Assembly (NCBI GenBank): GCA_044343935.1
Contig: JBIJDU010000010.1
Location: 1 to 55,370, forward strand
Reading direction: 5' to 3'
From: AcAMD-5 sp044343935
GTDB taxonomy: Bacteria > Actinomycetota > Actinomycetes > S36-B12 > UBA5976
DNA length: 55,370 nt
In this document: positions 8,026 to 16,157 of the stretch, one piece after another
Position numbering within the stretch: the stretch's first letter is position 1
How the letters are laid out: each line of letters opens with the position of its first letter
Translations under genes and position numbers: made by a program
Notes under the pieces: model-generated
The model's input: only the letters and a program-made list of their open reading frames with translations
What the model was told of the DNA's origin: nothing
Database searches by the model: none

Positions 8026-9402
8026 TTAATCGTGAACGTGAAGCGGCTTACCGGCCAAAGCAAGATGTGCTTCGCCCATCGCTTCCGAAACTGTTGGGTG
8101 AGCGTGTAGCAGTGGTGCTACATCCTCTGGCATCGCTTCCCAGTTATAGATCAACTGTGCCTCAGCAATCATTTCGCCAGCGCGGGCACCGACCATATGA
8201 ATGCCAACTACTGGACCATCCTTTTCTCTAATCAACTTTATTAAGCCTGCTGATTTGAGGATCTGAGTTTTTCCGTTTCCGGCTAGGTCATATTTGAAAG
8301 TGGCAATGTTTTCTTTTCCATACTTTTCTGCAGCTTGCACTTCAGTAAGTCCCATGGATGCAACTTCAGGATCGCAGTAAGTAACGCGTGGTACACCAGC
8401 GTAATTAATCGGACGTGGCTTTAAGCCAGCGATTTTTTCGGCAACCAAAATTCCTTCTTGGAAGCCAACGTGAGCTAGCTGTGGGCCTGGAATTAAATCG
8501 CCAACTGCAAACACGTTTGGTAAGTTGGTCTGGCAAAATTCATCAACTGCAATGTGCTCGCCAGCATATGCCACGCCGACTTCTTCGTAACCCATTCCTC
8601 GAGAGCTTGGACCGCGTCCAACTGCAACTAGCAAAATATCTGCTTCGAATTCTTTGCCATCTTCTAACGTTACTTTAACGCCAGTTGCAGTTTTTTCAAC
8701 TGACTTAAATCTAACACCGACATTAAATTTAATGCCCAGTCGGCGAAATGCTTTTTCTAGTCCTTTACTCATATCTTCGTCATCGGCTGGAATCAATCGA
8801 GGTAATCCTTCAATGATCGTGACATCAGAGCCAAGTGAATTCCAAGCCCCAGCAAATTCAACACCAATTACGCCGCCACCTAAAATAATTGATTTAGCTG
8901 GTACTGAGGTTAAGTTAAGCGCATGCTCTGAGGTAATAATTTTTTCGCCATCAACTTCAAGGCCGGGGAGAGTTCTTGAATATGAACCAGTTGCCAAAAC
9001 TATGTGCTTACCTTTAATTTGCTGACCATTAACTTCAATCGTGTCTGCGGCAACTAATTTGCCTGCCCCCTCGATATATGTCACGCCACGATGCTTAACT
9101 AAACCTTGCAGTCCCTTATATAGTCGACCAACTACACCATCTTTATAGGTGTTAACCGCAGTCATGTCCACCCCGGTCAAAGTTGAGTTGATGCCAAACT
9201 CAGCTGAATGCTTAACCGTGTGTGCAACTTCGCCAGCGTGCAGCAGTGCTTTGGTTGGGATACAACCACGATGAAGGCAGGTGCCGCCCAGTTTGTCCTT
9301 CTCGATTAACGCAACTTTTAAGCCAAGCTGGCTGGCTCTTAACGCACAGGCATATCCACCTGAGCCACCACCGAGAATTACTACATCAAACAGGTCAGAC
9401 AC
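8026..9402 (-). CDS. lpdA: Dihydrolipoyl dehydrogenase (E3)
   Basis: 458-residue flavoprotein that reoxidises dihydrolipoamide with NAD+. It has the FAD motif ILGGGSGGYACALRA, the redox-active disulfide motif GGTCLHRGCIPTK (Cys42 and Cys47), an NAD motif (IILGGGVIGVEFAGAW), the second FAD motif (NVFAVGDLIPGPQLAHVG) and the C-terminal active-site segment LLHAHPTVSEAMGEA with the catalytic His-Glu pair. The GTG start follows a clear GGAGG. It leads directly into sucB. A separate promoter is possible in the 88-base gap after pepA. Confidence 0.95.
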   Translation of the reverse strand: MSDLFDVVILGGGSGGYACALRASQLGLKVALIEKDKLGGTCLHRGCIPTKALLHAGEVAHTVKHSAEFGINSTLTGVDMTAVNTYKDGVVGRLYKGLQGLVKHRGVTYIEGAGKLVAADTIEVNGQQIKGKHIVLATGSYSRTLPGLEVDGEKIITSEHALNLTSVPAKSIILGGGVIGVEFAGAWNSLGSDVTIIEGLPRLIPADDEDMSKGLEKAFRRLGIKFNVGVRFKSVEKTATGVKVTLEDGKEFEADILLVAVGRGPSSRGMGYEEVGVAYAGEHIAVDEFCQTNLPNVFAVGDLIPGPQLAHVGFQEGILVAEKIAGLKPRPINYAGVPRVTYCDPEVASMGLTEVQAAEKYGKENIATFKYDLAGNGKTQILKSAGLIKLIREKDGPVVGIHMVGARAGEMIAEAQLIYNWEAMPEDVAPLLHAHPTVSEAMGEAHLALAGKPLHVHD

Positions 9403-9417
9403 GGATCCTCCATTTAA

Positions 9418-9423
9418 AAATTA
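9418..9423 (-). promoter_or_regulatory. Possible -10 element for lpdA-sucB
   Basis: TAATTT on the minus strand, 15 bases before the lpdA GTG, which would give a short leader containing the GGAGG ribosome site. The 88-base gap between pepA and lpdA supports a separate start, but no strong -35 box is seen. Confidence 0.35.
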
Positions 9424-9490
9424 GAGCCCAATTCTCTCAGATCACCCAACCTACCCAGCGGTCAGATGAGGTTTTCGGCTGTTGCCTTAA

Positions 9491-10969
9491 TCACCTAGCG
9501 GCAATGCGGCGAGCAATCTCAACCATGGTTCGTATCGCAAAGCCAGTTGAGCCAATTGTGTTGTAGGCATAAGGGCTGCCCTGGTTATATGCCGGTCCGG
9601 CAACATCAAGGTGAACCCATGGCAGATCCTTTGGCACAAATTCTCGTAAGAAGATGCCGGCTAACTGCATACCGCCACCTTTGCCCGAACCAATATTGGC
9701 AAGATCCGCGACCGATGAATTTATCTCGTTACGGAGAAACTCCGGCAGCGGCATTGGCCACATGTCTTCGCCGGTTGCTTGTGCAGCGGCATGTACTTCA
9801 GATCTGAACTCATCGTTGTTTGCCATGATTGCTGCAGTTCGCAGACCCATGCCAAGCACTTGTGCGCCAGTCAGGGTTGCAATATCAACGATGTAGTTTG
9901 GTTTAGATTCATTTGCTTTAACTAGTGCATCGGCGAGTACTAACCGACCCTCAGCGTCGGTATTTAGCACTTCTACAGTTTTGCCACCATAAATTTTCAG
10001 CACGTCACCGGGCCTGCTTGCAGTGCCACTTGGCATGTTTTCAGCCAGTGCTGCCCATGCGGTGACATGAACTTTAAGTCCAAGATCTGCAATTGCGATA
10101 ATTGAAGCAACTACTGCACCAGCACCGCTCATATCAAATTTCATGTCGTGCATGTTTAACCCTGGTTTAAGTGAAATACCGCCAGTGTCAAAAGTGATTC
10201 CTTTACCAACAAGAGCAATGTGCTGTTTTGCTCCTTTTGGTTTGTATTCCAATTTCAATAATCGAGGTGGCCTTGACGATCCTTGGCCAACACCGATGAT
10301 GCCGCCAAAACCCTCGGCAACTAACTTCTTTTCATCCCAGATAGTTGCTGTAATAGCTCGGCCAACAATTTCTTTTTTAGCCTTTGCGACAAATTCAGCA
10401 GGCGGTAGATGGCTTGGCGGAGTATTGCCAAGGTCGCGCGCAAAGTGAATTGCTCCTACCAACTTACTAATTTCAGTCGCTAGGTTCTTGCTGCCGTGTT
10501 TGGAAAAGATGGTAATGGCTGACACTGGTGTTTTTTGATCAACTAAGGATGAATTTCTAAACTCGGTAAATGAATATGCGGCCAACATCGCACCTTCGGC
10601 AACTGCTTTGGCATCACCATGATCATGATCGCGCAGTGCATAACCCACTCGCTTATTGCCTGCCAGTGCACGAGTTACGTCACCAGTTAGTTGCCTTAAT
10701 TGTTCGGTTGAAATATCGGCTCCGATACCTACTGCCAAAATTGATGCCGCACTGGCAATTCCGCTAGCAGGAATACGGGTTTGTTCACCGGCTTTTCCAA
10801 CCGCACCCACTGCACTTAATGCAGACGTTATTTTTTTAGCTTGTGCAGCAGTAATTGATTTTGGCAGTACGGTCAATTTCTTATTCACTTCAGCAACACC
10901 CACTACCAGCACATCAAGTGCAGCAGCGGTGGGGGCGGTGGATGCAAAACGCAAGGTTAAATTTGTCAT
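9491..10969 (-). CDS. pepA: Leucyl aminopeptidase, M17 family
   Basis: 492-residue cytosolic dizinc aminopeptidase that removes N-terminal residues from peptides. The variable N-terminal domain covers roughly 1-160. The catalytic domain shows VGKGITFDTGGISLKPG (metal-binding Lys and Asp) and the family signature NTDAEGRLVLADAL, with KFDMSGAGAVV between. There is no Shine-Dalgarno; instead TAGGGT lies exactly six bases before the ATG, indicating its own leaderless transcript although it follows the B12 operon by only 37 bases. The next genes are lpdA and sucB. Confidence 0.95.
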   Translation of the reverse strand: MTNLTLRFASTAPTAAALDVLVVGVAEVNKKLTVLPKSITAAQAKKITSALSAVGAVGKAGEQTRIPASGIASAASILAVGIGADISTEQLRQLTGDVTRALAGNKRVGYALRDHDHGDAKAVAEGAMLAAYSFTEFRNSSLVDQKTPVSAITIFSKHGSKNLATEISKLVGAIHFARDLGNTPPSHLPPAEFVAKAKKEIVGRAITATIWDEKKLVAEGFGGIIGVGQGSSRPPRLLKLEYKPKGAKQHIALVGKGITFDTGGISLKPGLNMHDMKFDMSGAGAVVASIIAIADLGLKVHVTAWAALAENMPSGTASRPGDVLKIYGGKTVEVLNTDAEGRLVLADALVKANESKPNYIVDIATLTGAQVLGMGLRTAAIMANNDEFRSEVHAAAQATGEDMWPMPLPEFLRNEINSSVADLANIGSGKGGGMQLAGIFLREFVPKDLPWVHLDVAGPAYNQGSPYAYNTIGSTGFAIRTMVEIARRIAAR

Positions 10970-10975
10970 GACCTA

Positions 10976-10981
10976 ACCCTA
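10976..10981 (-). promoter_or_regulatory. -10 element for leaderless pepA
   Basis: TAGGGT on the minus strand, then six bases (TAGGTC) and the pepA ATG. It separates pepA transcription from the upstream vitamin B12 operon. Confidence 0.55.
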
Positions 10982-11006
10982 TGAAAAATTCGGTCAGATT
11001 GCAGAT

Positions 11007-11756
11007 TTAGTGCCGCAACAACAATGCAGCCGTGCGGGCCAGGCTCAGCGCAGCAATTCCAGCTAGCCCGTCCCCAGCGGCAACTTGATTTGCTGCCAGC
11101 GAAATCCAATTTCGATGCTTGAACAACTGCTGTCCGGCAGCAGATTTTGGTAAATCGGCAACGAAAAGCCAAGATCGGGCTGCCACGGAGTATTCATAAA
11201 CAATGGAAGCTGCCAGCAGCGCTCTACTGCCATCAATGATCACTGGGGTTTGATTAGAGATGGCAGTAGCAATCTGAATTGCCAAATCAACGATGGGCTC
11301 ATCTTGAAACTGCCCAATTAGTTCAGTGAGATCTTTTGCTGATACCTGTAGATCCATGTTTTGCAGTTCCGTAATCTTTAATTCCCAGCTTTTATCATCT
11401 GCGGCAGCAAATCCAAGCAATTGAATAAAGTCTTTACCGGTAATTTTTCTCGCAAACAAATACTCTGGTTTGGATAACTCATCTCCAGCTGCCAGCGCAA
11501 TCAAATCACTTGCAGTTGGTGGTCGATCAAAAATTTCAATGGAATTGGAAGTAGCGGCAGCTGTCGCAAAAGGTGTTGGATTTGCCATTACTAGCACAGT
11601 TTCCCGCGCAGCACATTTTGTTGCCGCTAACTCTGCGGCAAAGTTCGCCAGCGATCCTGGGACATCAGCAAATCGAGTCACAGTTTCACGGCGGGCAGCA
11701 GAGTCAGCTAATGAAATTTTTTCAACCAAATGATTAAGTGTCGATAACTGGCTCAA
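11007..11756 (-). CDS. Short CobT-like protein in B12 transport operon
   Basis: 249 residues, resembling nicotinate-nucleotide:dimethylbenzimidazole phosphoribosyltransferase (CobT) at both ends but about 100 residues shorter than usual. The N-terminal FADVPGSLANFAAELA matches the CobT KPPGSLGRLE region, and the C-terminal PVIIDGSRALLAASIVYEYS, KHRNWISLA and AAGDGLAGIAALSLARTAALL match the CobT end. The middle block with the GNTT motif is absent, and the family's catalytic Glu in GEGTGA is replaced by AAGDGLAG. It may be a remodelled or non-catalytic lower-ligand binder. Its ATG overlaps the S-component stop (ATGA); it is the last gene under the B12 riboswitch. Confidence 0.7.
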   Translation of the reverse strand: MSQLSTLNHLVEKISLADSAARRETVTRFADVPGSLANFAAELAATKCAARETVLVMANPTPFATAAATSNSIEIFDRPPTASDLIALAAGDELSKPEYLFARKITGKDFIQLLGFAAADDKSWELKITELQNMDLQVSAKDLTELIGQFQDEPIVDLAIQIATAISNQTPVIIDGSRALLAASIVYEYSVAARSWLFVADLPKSAAGQQLFKHRNWISLAANQVAAGDGLAGIAALSLARTAALLLRH

Positions 11757-12544
11757 TCTAATTTCTCCTGTAGGACAAACTCAACTGGTCTGGTGATGCG
11801 TCGAAGCGTTCGAAGCATAGAGCCGCCAATGAGAATCACCAAGGTAAAGGTCATGATTGCTCTTGGAATATCAAAGGTCAGGCTCGTTGCTATTGAGTAA
11901 ACGACTAATCTCTCTAAGTTGTCCCACACGGCCGCTCCAGGGATAAATTCCAACGCAGCATTGCCAATTGTTGCGGTTGGCCAAAACCAAAGATTGAGCA
12001 GCAAGCCAACACAAAGTGACAAAACTGCTCCAACACCAGCAAGTAGCGGTACTTCAAGTTTATTTTTTGGTAATGGAAGCAGCCCAGCGATTAAACCCAC
12101 CCACCCAGCGGTCAACATTTGGAACGGTAGCCACGGTCCAATCCCGCCAGTAATGATTGCACTGCTGGCCATTCCTAAACTTCCTGCACTAAATCCAACC
12201 GTCGGGCCTAGTGCTCTGCCAGCAATTGCGATAACTGCCCACATAGGCTCAATCCCAAACGCATGCGCACCTAGCAATCGGGCTACTGCAATTAAAGCTG
12301 AAAGCAGTCCCAGAAGTGCAATCACTTTAGAGGTTAACGTGCCCGATGAGATCGCAGTAAAAATCACAATCAATGCCACCGAAATAATCAGCGCGGTTAG
12401 TGCAGGCGCTAATTGTGCCGAGATACCAGACCCAGATTGCATGATAAATGGCCAGCCAAAAGCAATTAGGCCAATCACTGATGTGAGAAGAAGTAGAAGT
12501 GGGGTGATATGTCGATTAGCGCTAGCCAGCAAGTTTGATCGCAT
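11753..12544 (-). CDS. ECF transporter S component, predicted cobalamin-specific
   Basis: 263 residues, nearly all hydrophobic with about six or seven membrane helices, and family-like segments GPTVGFSAGSLGMASSAIITGGIGPWLPFQML. S components bind the vitamin and dock on EcfT with the ATPases. The B12 riboswitch at the head of the operon and the CobT-like gene at its end point to cobalamin or a precursor as substrate; the protein sequence alone would not tell this. Its start overlaps the end of the ATPase gene by 23 bases. Confidence 0.78.
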   Translation of the reverse strand: MRSNLLASANRHITPLLLLLTSVIGLIAFGWPFIMQSGSGISAQLAPALTALIISVALIVIFTAISSGTLTSKVIALLGLLSALIAVARLLGAHAFGIEPMWAVIAIAGRALGPTVGFSAGSLGMASSAIITGGIGPWLPFQMLTAGWVGLIAGLLPLPKNKLEVPLLAGVGAVLSLCVGLLLNLWFWPTATIGNAALEFIPGAAVWDNLERLVVYSIATSLTFDIPRAIMTFTLVILIGGSMLRTLRRITRPVEFVLQEKLD

Positions 12545-14129
12545 CTACAGCTTCTTTAAGCGTAAGCAAATTCAATGGTGCAAATGCCCGAGTTATCTGC
12601 GGTGCGAATGACACCGAATCTGGCAGCACATCTCGCGCCGAGCCGTTTGCAATAATCTCGCCACCAGACAAAATCATTACCTTCGCATTGAGTTCAGCAA
12701 CTAACTCAACATCATGAGTTGCCACCAATACCGCTGTGCCCATTGAGGTGAATTCAGAAATTACGGAAACTAATTTGGCTTTAGCTGCATAGTCCAATCC
12801 TCGAGTTGGCTCATCAAGTAGTAGCAGCTTTGGTGAATTAACCATTATTAATGCTAAGACTAAGAGCAGTCGTTGACCTTCAGAAAGATCCAGCGGATGT
12901 TGAGCTAGATCAACTCTTGGTAAAAAGTGCTGAACTAAATCGGCAGTTGTGCCAGGTTTGAGGTTAGTTATCTTATCTGTTAATTCACATTCGGCGGCAA
13001 TGGATGTTTGTAGGAGTAAATCCGCTGGCTCTTGTGGCACAAATCCAATTTGAGATAAGAAATTCTTGCCCGATAATTCAGCTGGGTTGTTGTTTGCGAC
13101 GGTAACTGACCCCGCGCTTGGTCTTATTAATCCGGCAATTGTTGCCAGCAACGTAGATTTACCCGCACCATTCTTGCCCAGAATTGCAAGACTAGTTGCA
13201 GATTCAATCTCCAAACTCACATCGTTTAGTGCTTTGATTGAGCCAAAGTTCACTGATATTTGGTTAACTTTGGCAACTAAAGATCCAGAATTTAATTGAG
13301 TTGCTGGCGTTACGGGAAGTAATTGCGAGATTAATGGATCAGCAAATTTCCTCGCTTCACGCACCGAAAGTGGCAGTGGATTCCAGTTTAATTGTTTACC
13401 TAATTGCACTATCGGGGGAGCTATCTCTGAAATCTCCATTATTTCAGCCGCTGGCCCAACTTGAATTGGTTTCGCGCCACCAGGCACGTAAATCACGCGA
13501 TCTGCAAATTGCAGCACCCGTTCTAATCGATGCTCGGCTGCAACGATACAAACGCCAAGGTCATGTACAAGTCGCTGCAGCGATGCCAACACCTCTTCAG
13601 CTGCCGCGGGATCCAGTGCGCTGGTTGGTTCATCCAGCACTAATACTTTGGGACGATTAACTAACACTGCTGCAATTGCTACCCGCTGAAGCTGCCCAGC
13701 GGAGAGCGTTTCAATTGGCTGCGAAAGTAGATGGGTAAGTCCCAATAATTCAGCCGTCTCGTCAATTCGTTGCCGCATAATTTGCGGCGCAACACCAAGA
13801 CACTCCATTGAATACGCTAATTCATCTTCCACCATGCTGGTAACAAATGAATTCCTTGGATCTTGCACGACAACTCCAATAATTTCTGCAAAATCTCGGG
13901 GGGAATGTTGTTTGGTGTTTATGCCAAAAACTTCAACATCACCTGCTAATAGGCCACCAGTTAAATAGGGAGAATTGCCGTTTATTAGATTTAACAATGT
14001 TGATTTGCCAGATCCTGTTTTACCAACAACTAATGAGAATTCACTATTGGGAATTGCTGCTGAAAAGTCTCTTATGATTACTGAAGACTGGCTTTGGTAT
14101 GCAAATGAGACATTGCTAAATTTAATCAT
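12522..14129 (-). CDS. ECF transporter fused double ATPase (EcfA-EcfA')
   Basis: 535 residues containing two complete ABC ATPase domains. The first has Walker A VGKTGSGKST, signature LSAGQLQRVAIA and Walker B VLVLDEPTSALD; the second has LGKNGAGKST, LSEGQRLLLVLA and LLLLDEPTRGLD. Together they form the ATP-hydrolysing pair of an energy-coupling-factor transporter, usually two polypeptides. The frame extends 16 codons upstream, but the ATG at 14129 begins the ABC domain (MIKFSNVSF) and overlaps the EcfT stop by only 8 bases, so it is chosen. Confidence 0.92.
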   Translation of the reverse strand: MIKFSNVSFAYQSQSSVIIRDFSAAIPNSEFSLVVGKTGSGKSTLLNLINGNSPYLTGGLLAGDVEVFGINTKQHSPRDFAEIIGVVVQDPRNSFVTSMVEDELAYSMECLGVAPQIMRQRIDETAELLGLTHLLSQPIETLSAGQLQRVAIAAVLVNRPKVLVLDEPTSALDPAAAEEVLASLQRLVHDLGVCIVAAEHRLERVLQFADRVIYVPGGAKPIQVGPAAEIMEISEIAPPIVQLGKQLNWNPLPLSVREARKFADPLISQLLPVTPATQLNSGSLVAKVNQISVNFGSIKALNDVSLEIESATSLAILGKNGAGKSTLLATIAGLIRPSAGSVTVANNNPAELSGKNFLSQIGFVPQEPADLLLQTSIAAECELTDKITNLKPGTTADLVQHFLPRVDLAQHPLDLSEGQRLLLVLALIMVNSPKLLLLDEPTRGLDYAAKAKLVSVISEFTSMGTAVLVATHDVELVAELNAKVMILSGGEIIANGSARDVLPDSVSFAPQITRAFAPLNLLTLKEAVDAIKLAG

Positions 14130-15174
14130 TTTTGAACCCCGCTGGAACCGCAGGAGTAAGCCAAATTGGAAGCGCAACCATCATGATAATAGCTATCTGA
14201 GCTAAACTGCTACTTGAAGACAGCACAGCAACAACAACAATTACCGATGACGTGAGAAAGATTGCTAATTCCGGCAATCCAATTTTAAGTTTTCGATAAC
14301 TAGTTCTTAATTTTGCCTGACCACTCAAGATAACAGCAACAGTGATGAATCCCAGCGCAACAATAAGCAATAATGAATTTGATAGCTGAGTTGGATTACG
14401 TAACAAACCAAGTAATGAAATTATCAAAAGAAGCATGCCGCCACCTAAACCAATTGCAATCAAAGCTGAATTGGATGATTTTGTTTTGGTCTTTCCAAAT
14501 CCTTTTGATTCCATCGCATTTGCAAGCGTCACTGCCCGAGCTAATGAGCTATCAATTAGCGGCAGTAGTAATTTGAAATTTGATACCAGACCTCGAGCTG
14601 GATTGCCACGCAATGCTGCTGCAGTTTTAATCCGTTTGGCATCTGCACTTAGCGCAGGCAAAAATCCCAATGCGATGACTGTTACTAACCCTGCCTCATA
14701 AAGAGCGCTAGGTAATGATTTCAACAATAGATTGGGTGGAACTAACGCAGCTGGGGCAGCTGCTGCAACCACGATGGTTGCTAGTTTAAAGCCATTAACG
14801 AATGCTGCGACCAATCCGTTGGCCCCAATTACGCCACCCAGTTCAATTCCGCCAAGCCAGTTTGGCAGTGAAAATTCGGGCAAAGTTAATAGCACTGGCC
14901 CACCAAAGTGAACGCCAAAAATGATTTCAATTGTGAGTCGAAATAAAATAATAAAGATTGCCAATCTAAAAAAAAGACCGATTGAATTTGTCCATGACCC
15001 ATTCGATCGTTTAAGAGCTAAAACTGCGAAAACGGTTGCTAGCAATCCAGCATGAAACCAAAAGCCCGTAATTACTATCGCTGCAGTTGCCGCTGTTAAT
15101 CCCCACGCCCACCAAGCCAATGGATGCACCCAGCGAGGGGCATATTGACTTGGTGAACGCAAGGTTTGAATCAT
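14122..15174 (-). CDS. ECF transporter transmembrane component EcfT
   Basis: 350-residue membrane protein with multiple hydrophobic helices and the cytoplasmic coupling segments expected of EcfT/CbiQ: KRIKTAAALRGNPARG and, further on, ANAMESKGFG, which corresponds to the Ala-Arg-Gly type helix ends that touch the ATPases. It lies 2 bases after the SCO2322-like gene and overlaps the ATPase gene by 8 bases. It forms the membrane scaffold for the predicted cobalamin transporter. No specific substrate information is in the sequence itself. Confidence 0.88.
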   Translation of the reverse strand: MIQTLRSPSQYAPRWVHPLAWWAWGLTAATAAIVITGFWFHAGLLATVFAVLALKRSNGSWTNSIGLFFRLAIFIILFRLTIEIIFGVHFGGPVLLTLPEFSLPNWLGGIELGGVIGANGLVAAFVNGFKLATIVVAAAAPAALVPPNLLLKSLPSALYEAGLVTVIALGFLPALSADAKRIKTAAALRGNPARGLVSNFKLLLPLIDSSLARAVTLANAMESKGFGKTKTKSSNSALIAIGLGGGMLLLIISLLGLLRNPTQLSNSLLLIVALGFITVAVILSGQAKLRTSYRKLKIGLPELAIFLTSSVIVVVAVLSSSSSLAQIAIIMMVALPIWLTPAVPAGFKND

Positions 15175-15176
15175 CG

Positions 15177-15824
15177 TTATTTCTTTGCTTTACTGATCAC
15201 GAGAACCACGCCAAGAACTACGGCTAAGACAACCGCGGCATAAACTAGAGTGTTTCCACCCGCTTCGACGCCTTCTGCAGCTGTAACAACGGCTGCAGCA
15301 GTGTCTTCAATCGGTAGTGTTTCAGTGTCGGTGGTTTCAGTTACTTCGGCGCCACATTCAGTTGCGGGAAAACCATCTAGTCCACAAACAAAACCGCCAT
15401 CACCGCGCACCTCTGCCACCATTGCCAGTGCATCTGCGCTGGATCCACCTGTTGGCATACTGATGCACTCCACTCGATTAGCAGGTGGCGTCTCACCAGT
15501 TGGCGCCTGAGCCGCATCGCCAAAATCAATTACTACTGCAACTCGAGTGATTCCCTCAACAGCTTCGCTGTCAGGACAAAGTTCCGCAAAGTTAGGAACC
15601 GTTCTTGGTTCTGGTGTTTCTGTATCGGTGCCAATCCCAAATCGCCAGCCATCAACTGTGCCATCAGTTGGGATATTTTCGGCAGCACCAACCATTGACA
15701 TACTCCAACTACCGTTATCACTGGTGAAAAATCCCCAATAACGGTAGGAAGTCGCTGAAGCTGGTGATGCAATTGTTAACAATAATGCAACGGCAAATGC
15801 CACTTGTAGGTATTTCTTTAACAC
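15177..15824 (-). CDS. SCO2322-family exported protein, first gene of B12 operon
   Basis: 215 residues. A signal peptide (VLKKYLQVAFAVALLLTIA, cleavage near ASA) is followed by a soluble domain with the readable features YRYWGFFTSDNGSW and four cysteines, a Thr/Glu-rich stretch, and a C-terminal membrane helix ending in KAKK. This is a cell-surface protein held by its C-terminus. The family, named after a Streptomyces coelicolor gene beside an ECF transporter, has no proven role; capture of vitamin at the surface is a guess. The frame is open 38 codons further upstream but that part is riboswitch and terminator; the GTG at 15824 with GGAG upstream starts the signal peptide. Confidence 0.8.
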   Translation of the reverse strand: MLKKYLQVAFAVALLLTIASPASATSYRYWGFFTSDNGSWSMSMVGAAENIPTDGTVDGWRFGIGTDTETPEPRTVPNFAELCPDSEAVEGITRVAVVIDFGDAAQAPTGETPPANRVECISMPTGGSSADALAMVAEVRGDGGFVCGLDGFPATECGAEVTETTDTETLPIEDTAAAVVTAAEGVEAGGNTLVYAAVVLAVVLGVVLVISKAKK

Positions 15825-15875
15825 TGATGCTCCGTTTCTATACGGTCGCAAGCAGTAACGGGGTCTTACTGGAAT

Positions 15876-15904
15876 AAAAAAGCCCTCACAAAAAATGCGA
15901 GGGC
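15876..15904 (-). terminator. Intrinsic terminator of the cobalamin riboswitch
   Basis: A 9-base-pair stem (arms 15896-15904 and 15882-15890, one G-U pair) with a five-base loop is followed on the minus strand by a run of six T. It sits between the B12 aptamer and the first gene, so binding of cobalamin would favour termination. Seen directly in sequence. Confidence 0.88.
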
Positions 15905-15957
15905 AAAGACCAGAAATTGGACTCCGCCCGCTGTCCACGACGGGTGTTGGTTGTCAC

Positions 15958-16066
15958 GCACTTGCTAGGCACTCCGACTTGTCGCATGGCTACCACTGGT
16001 AGACGACCTACGGTTGCGGGACAGTGCCGGATTCCGACCGGCTTCCCCTAGACACTCAAGTGCTTA
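15958..16066 (-). promoter_or_regulatory. Cobalamin riboswitch aptamer
   Basis: On the minus strand the conserved core reads GGGGAAGCCGGTCGGAATCC, then GGCACTGTCCCGCAAC, and later AGTCGGAGTGCCTAGC, the hallmark order of the B12 element. A closing P1 stem is formed by GCACTTG (16057-16063) and CAAGTGC (15958-15964). The region between aptamer and terminator (15905-15957) holds GC-rich alternative pairings. It controls the operon from the SCO2322-like gene to the CobT-like gene and identifies the ECF system as corrinoid-related. The aptamer is compact, about 107 bases. Confidence 0.92.
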
Positions 16067-16082
16067 TTCAGTTATGCGGCCA

Positions 16083-16088
16083 ACTGTA
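16083..16088 (-). promoter_or_regulatory. Candidate -10 element for the B12-riboswitch operon
   Basis: TACAGT on the minus strand, with a weak TGGAAA about 18 bases further upstream. Transcription would begin near 16076, just before the aptamer's P1 stem. Tentative. Confidence 0.35.
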
Positions 16089-16157
16089 TCTCTATCGGGC
16101 GCTAGATTTCCACTCCACGGCGGCGTTTTGCCTCTGACTAAAGTAGGTCAAGTAACG

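Noticed and set aside
7272..8231. Long plus-strand open frame opposite sucB, Gly/Ala rich
   Set aside because: It is the antisense of the repetitive Ala-Pro linker and lipoyl domain; no ribosome site and no family-like sequence.
15825..15938. N-terminal extension of the SCO2322-like protein
   Set aside because: This stretch is terminator and riboswitch; the signal peptide begins at the GTG at 15824.
16014..16157. 48-codon N-terminal extension of the MFS transporter
   Set aside because: It is antisense to the B12 aptamer and its promoter; the transporter starts normally at 16158.
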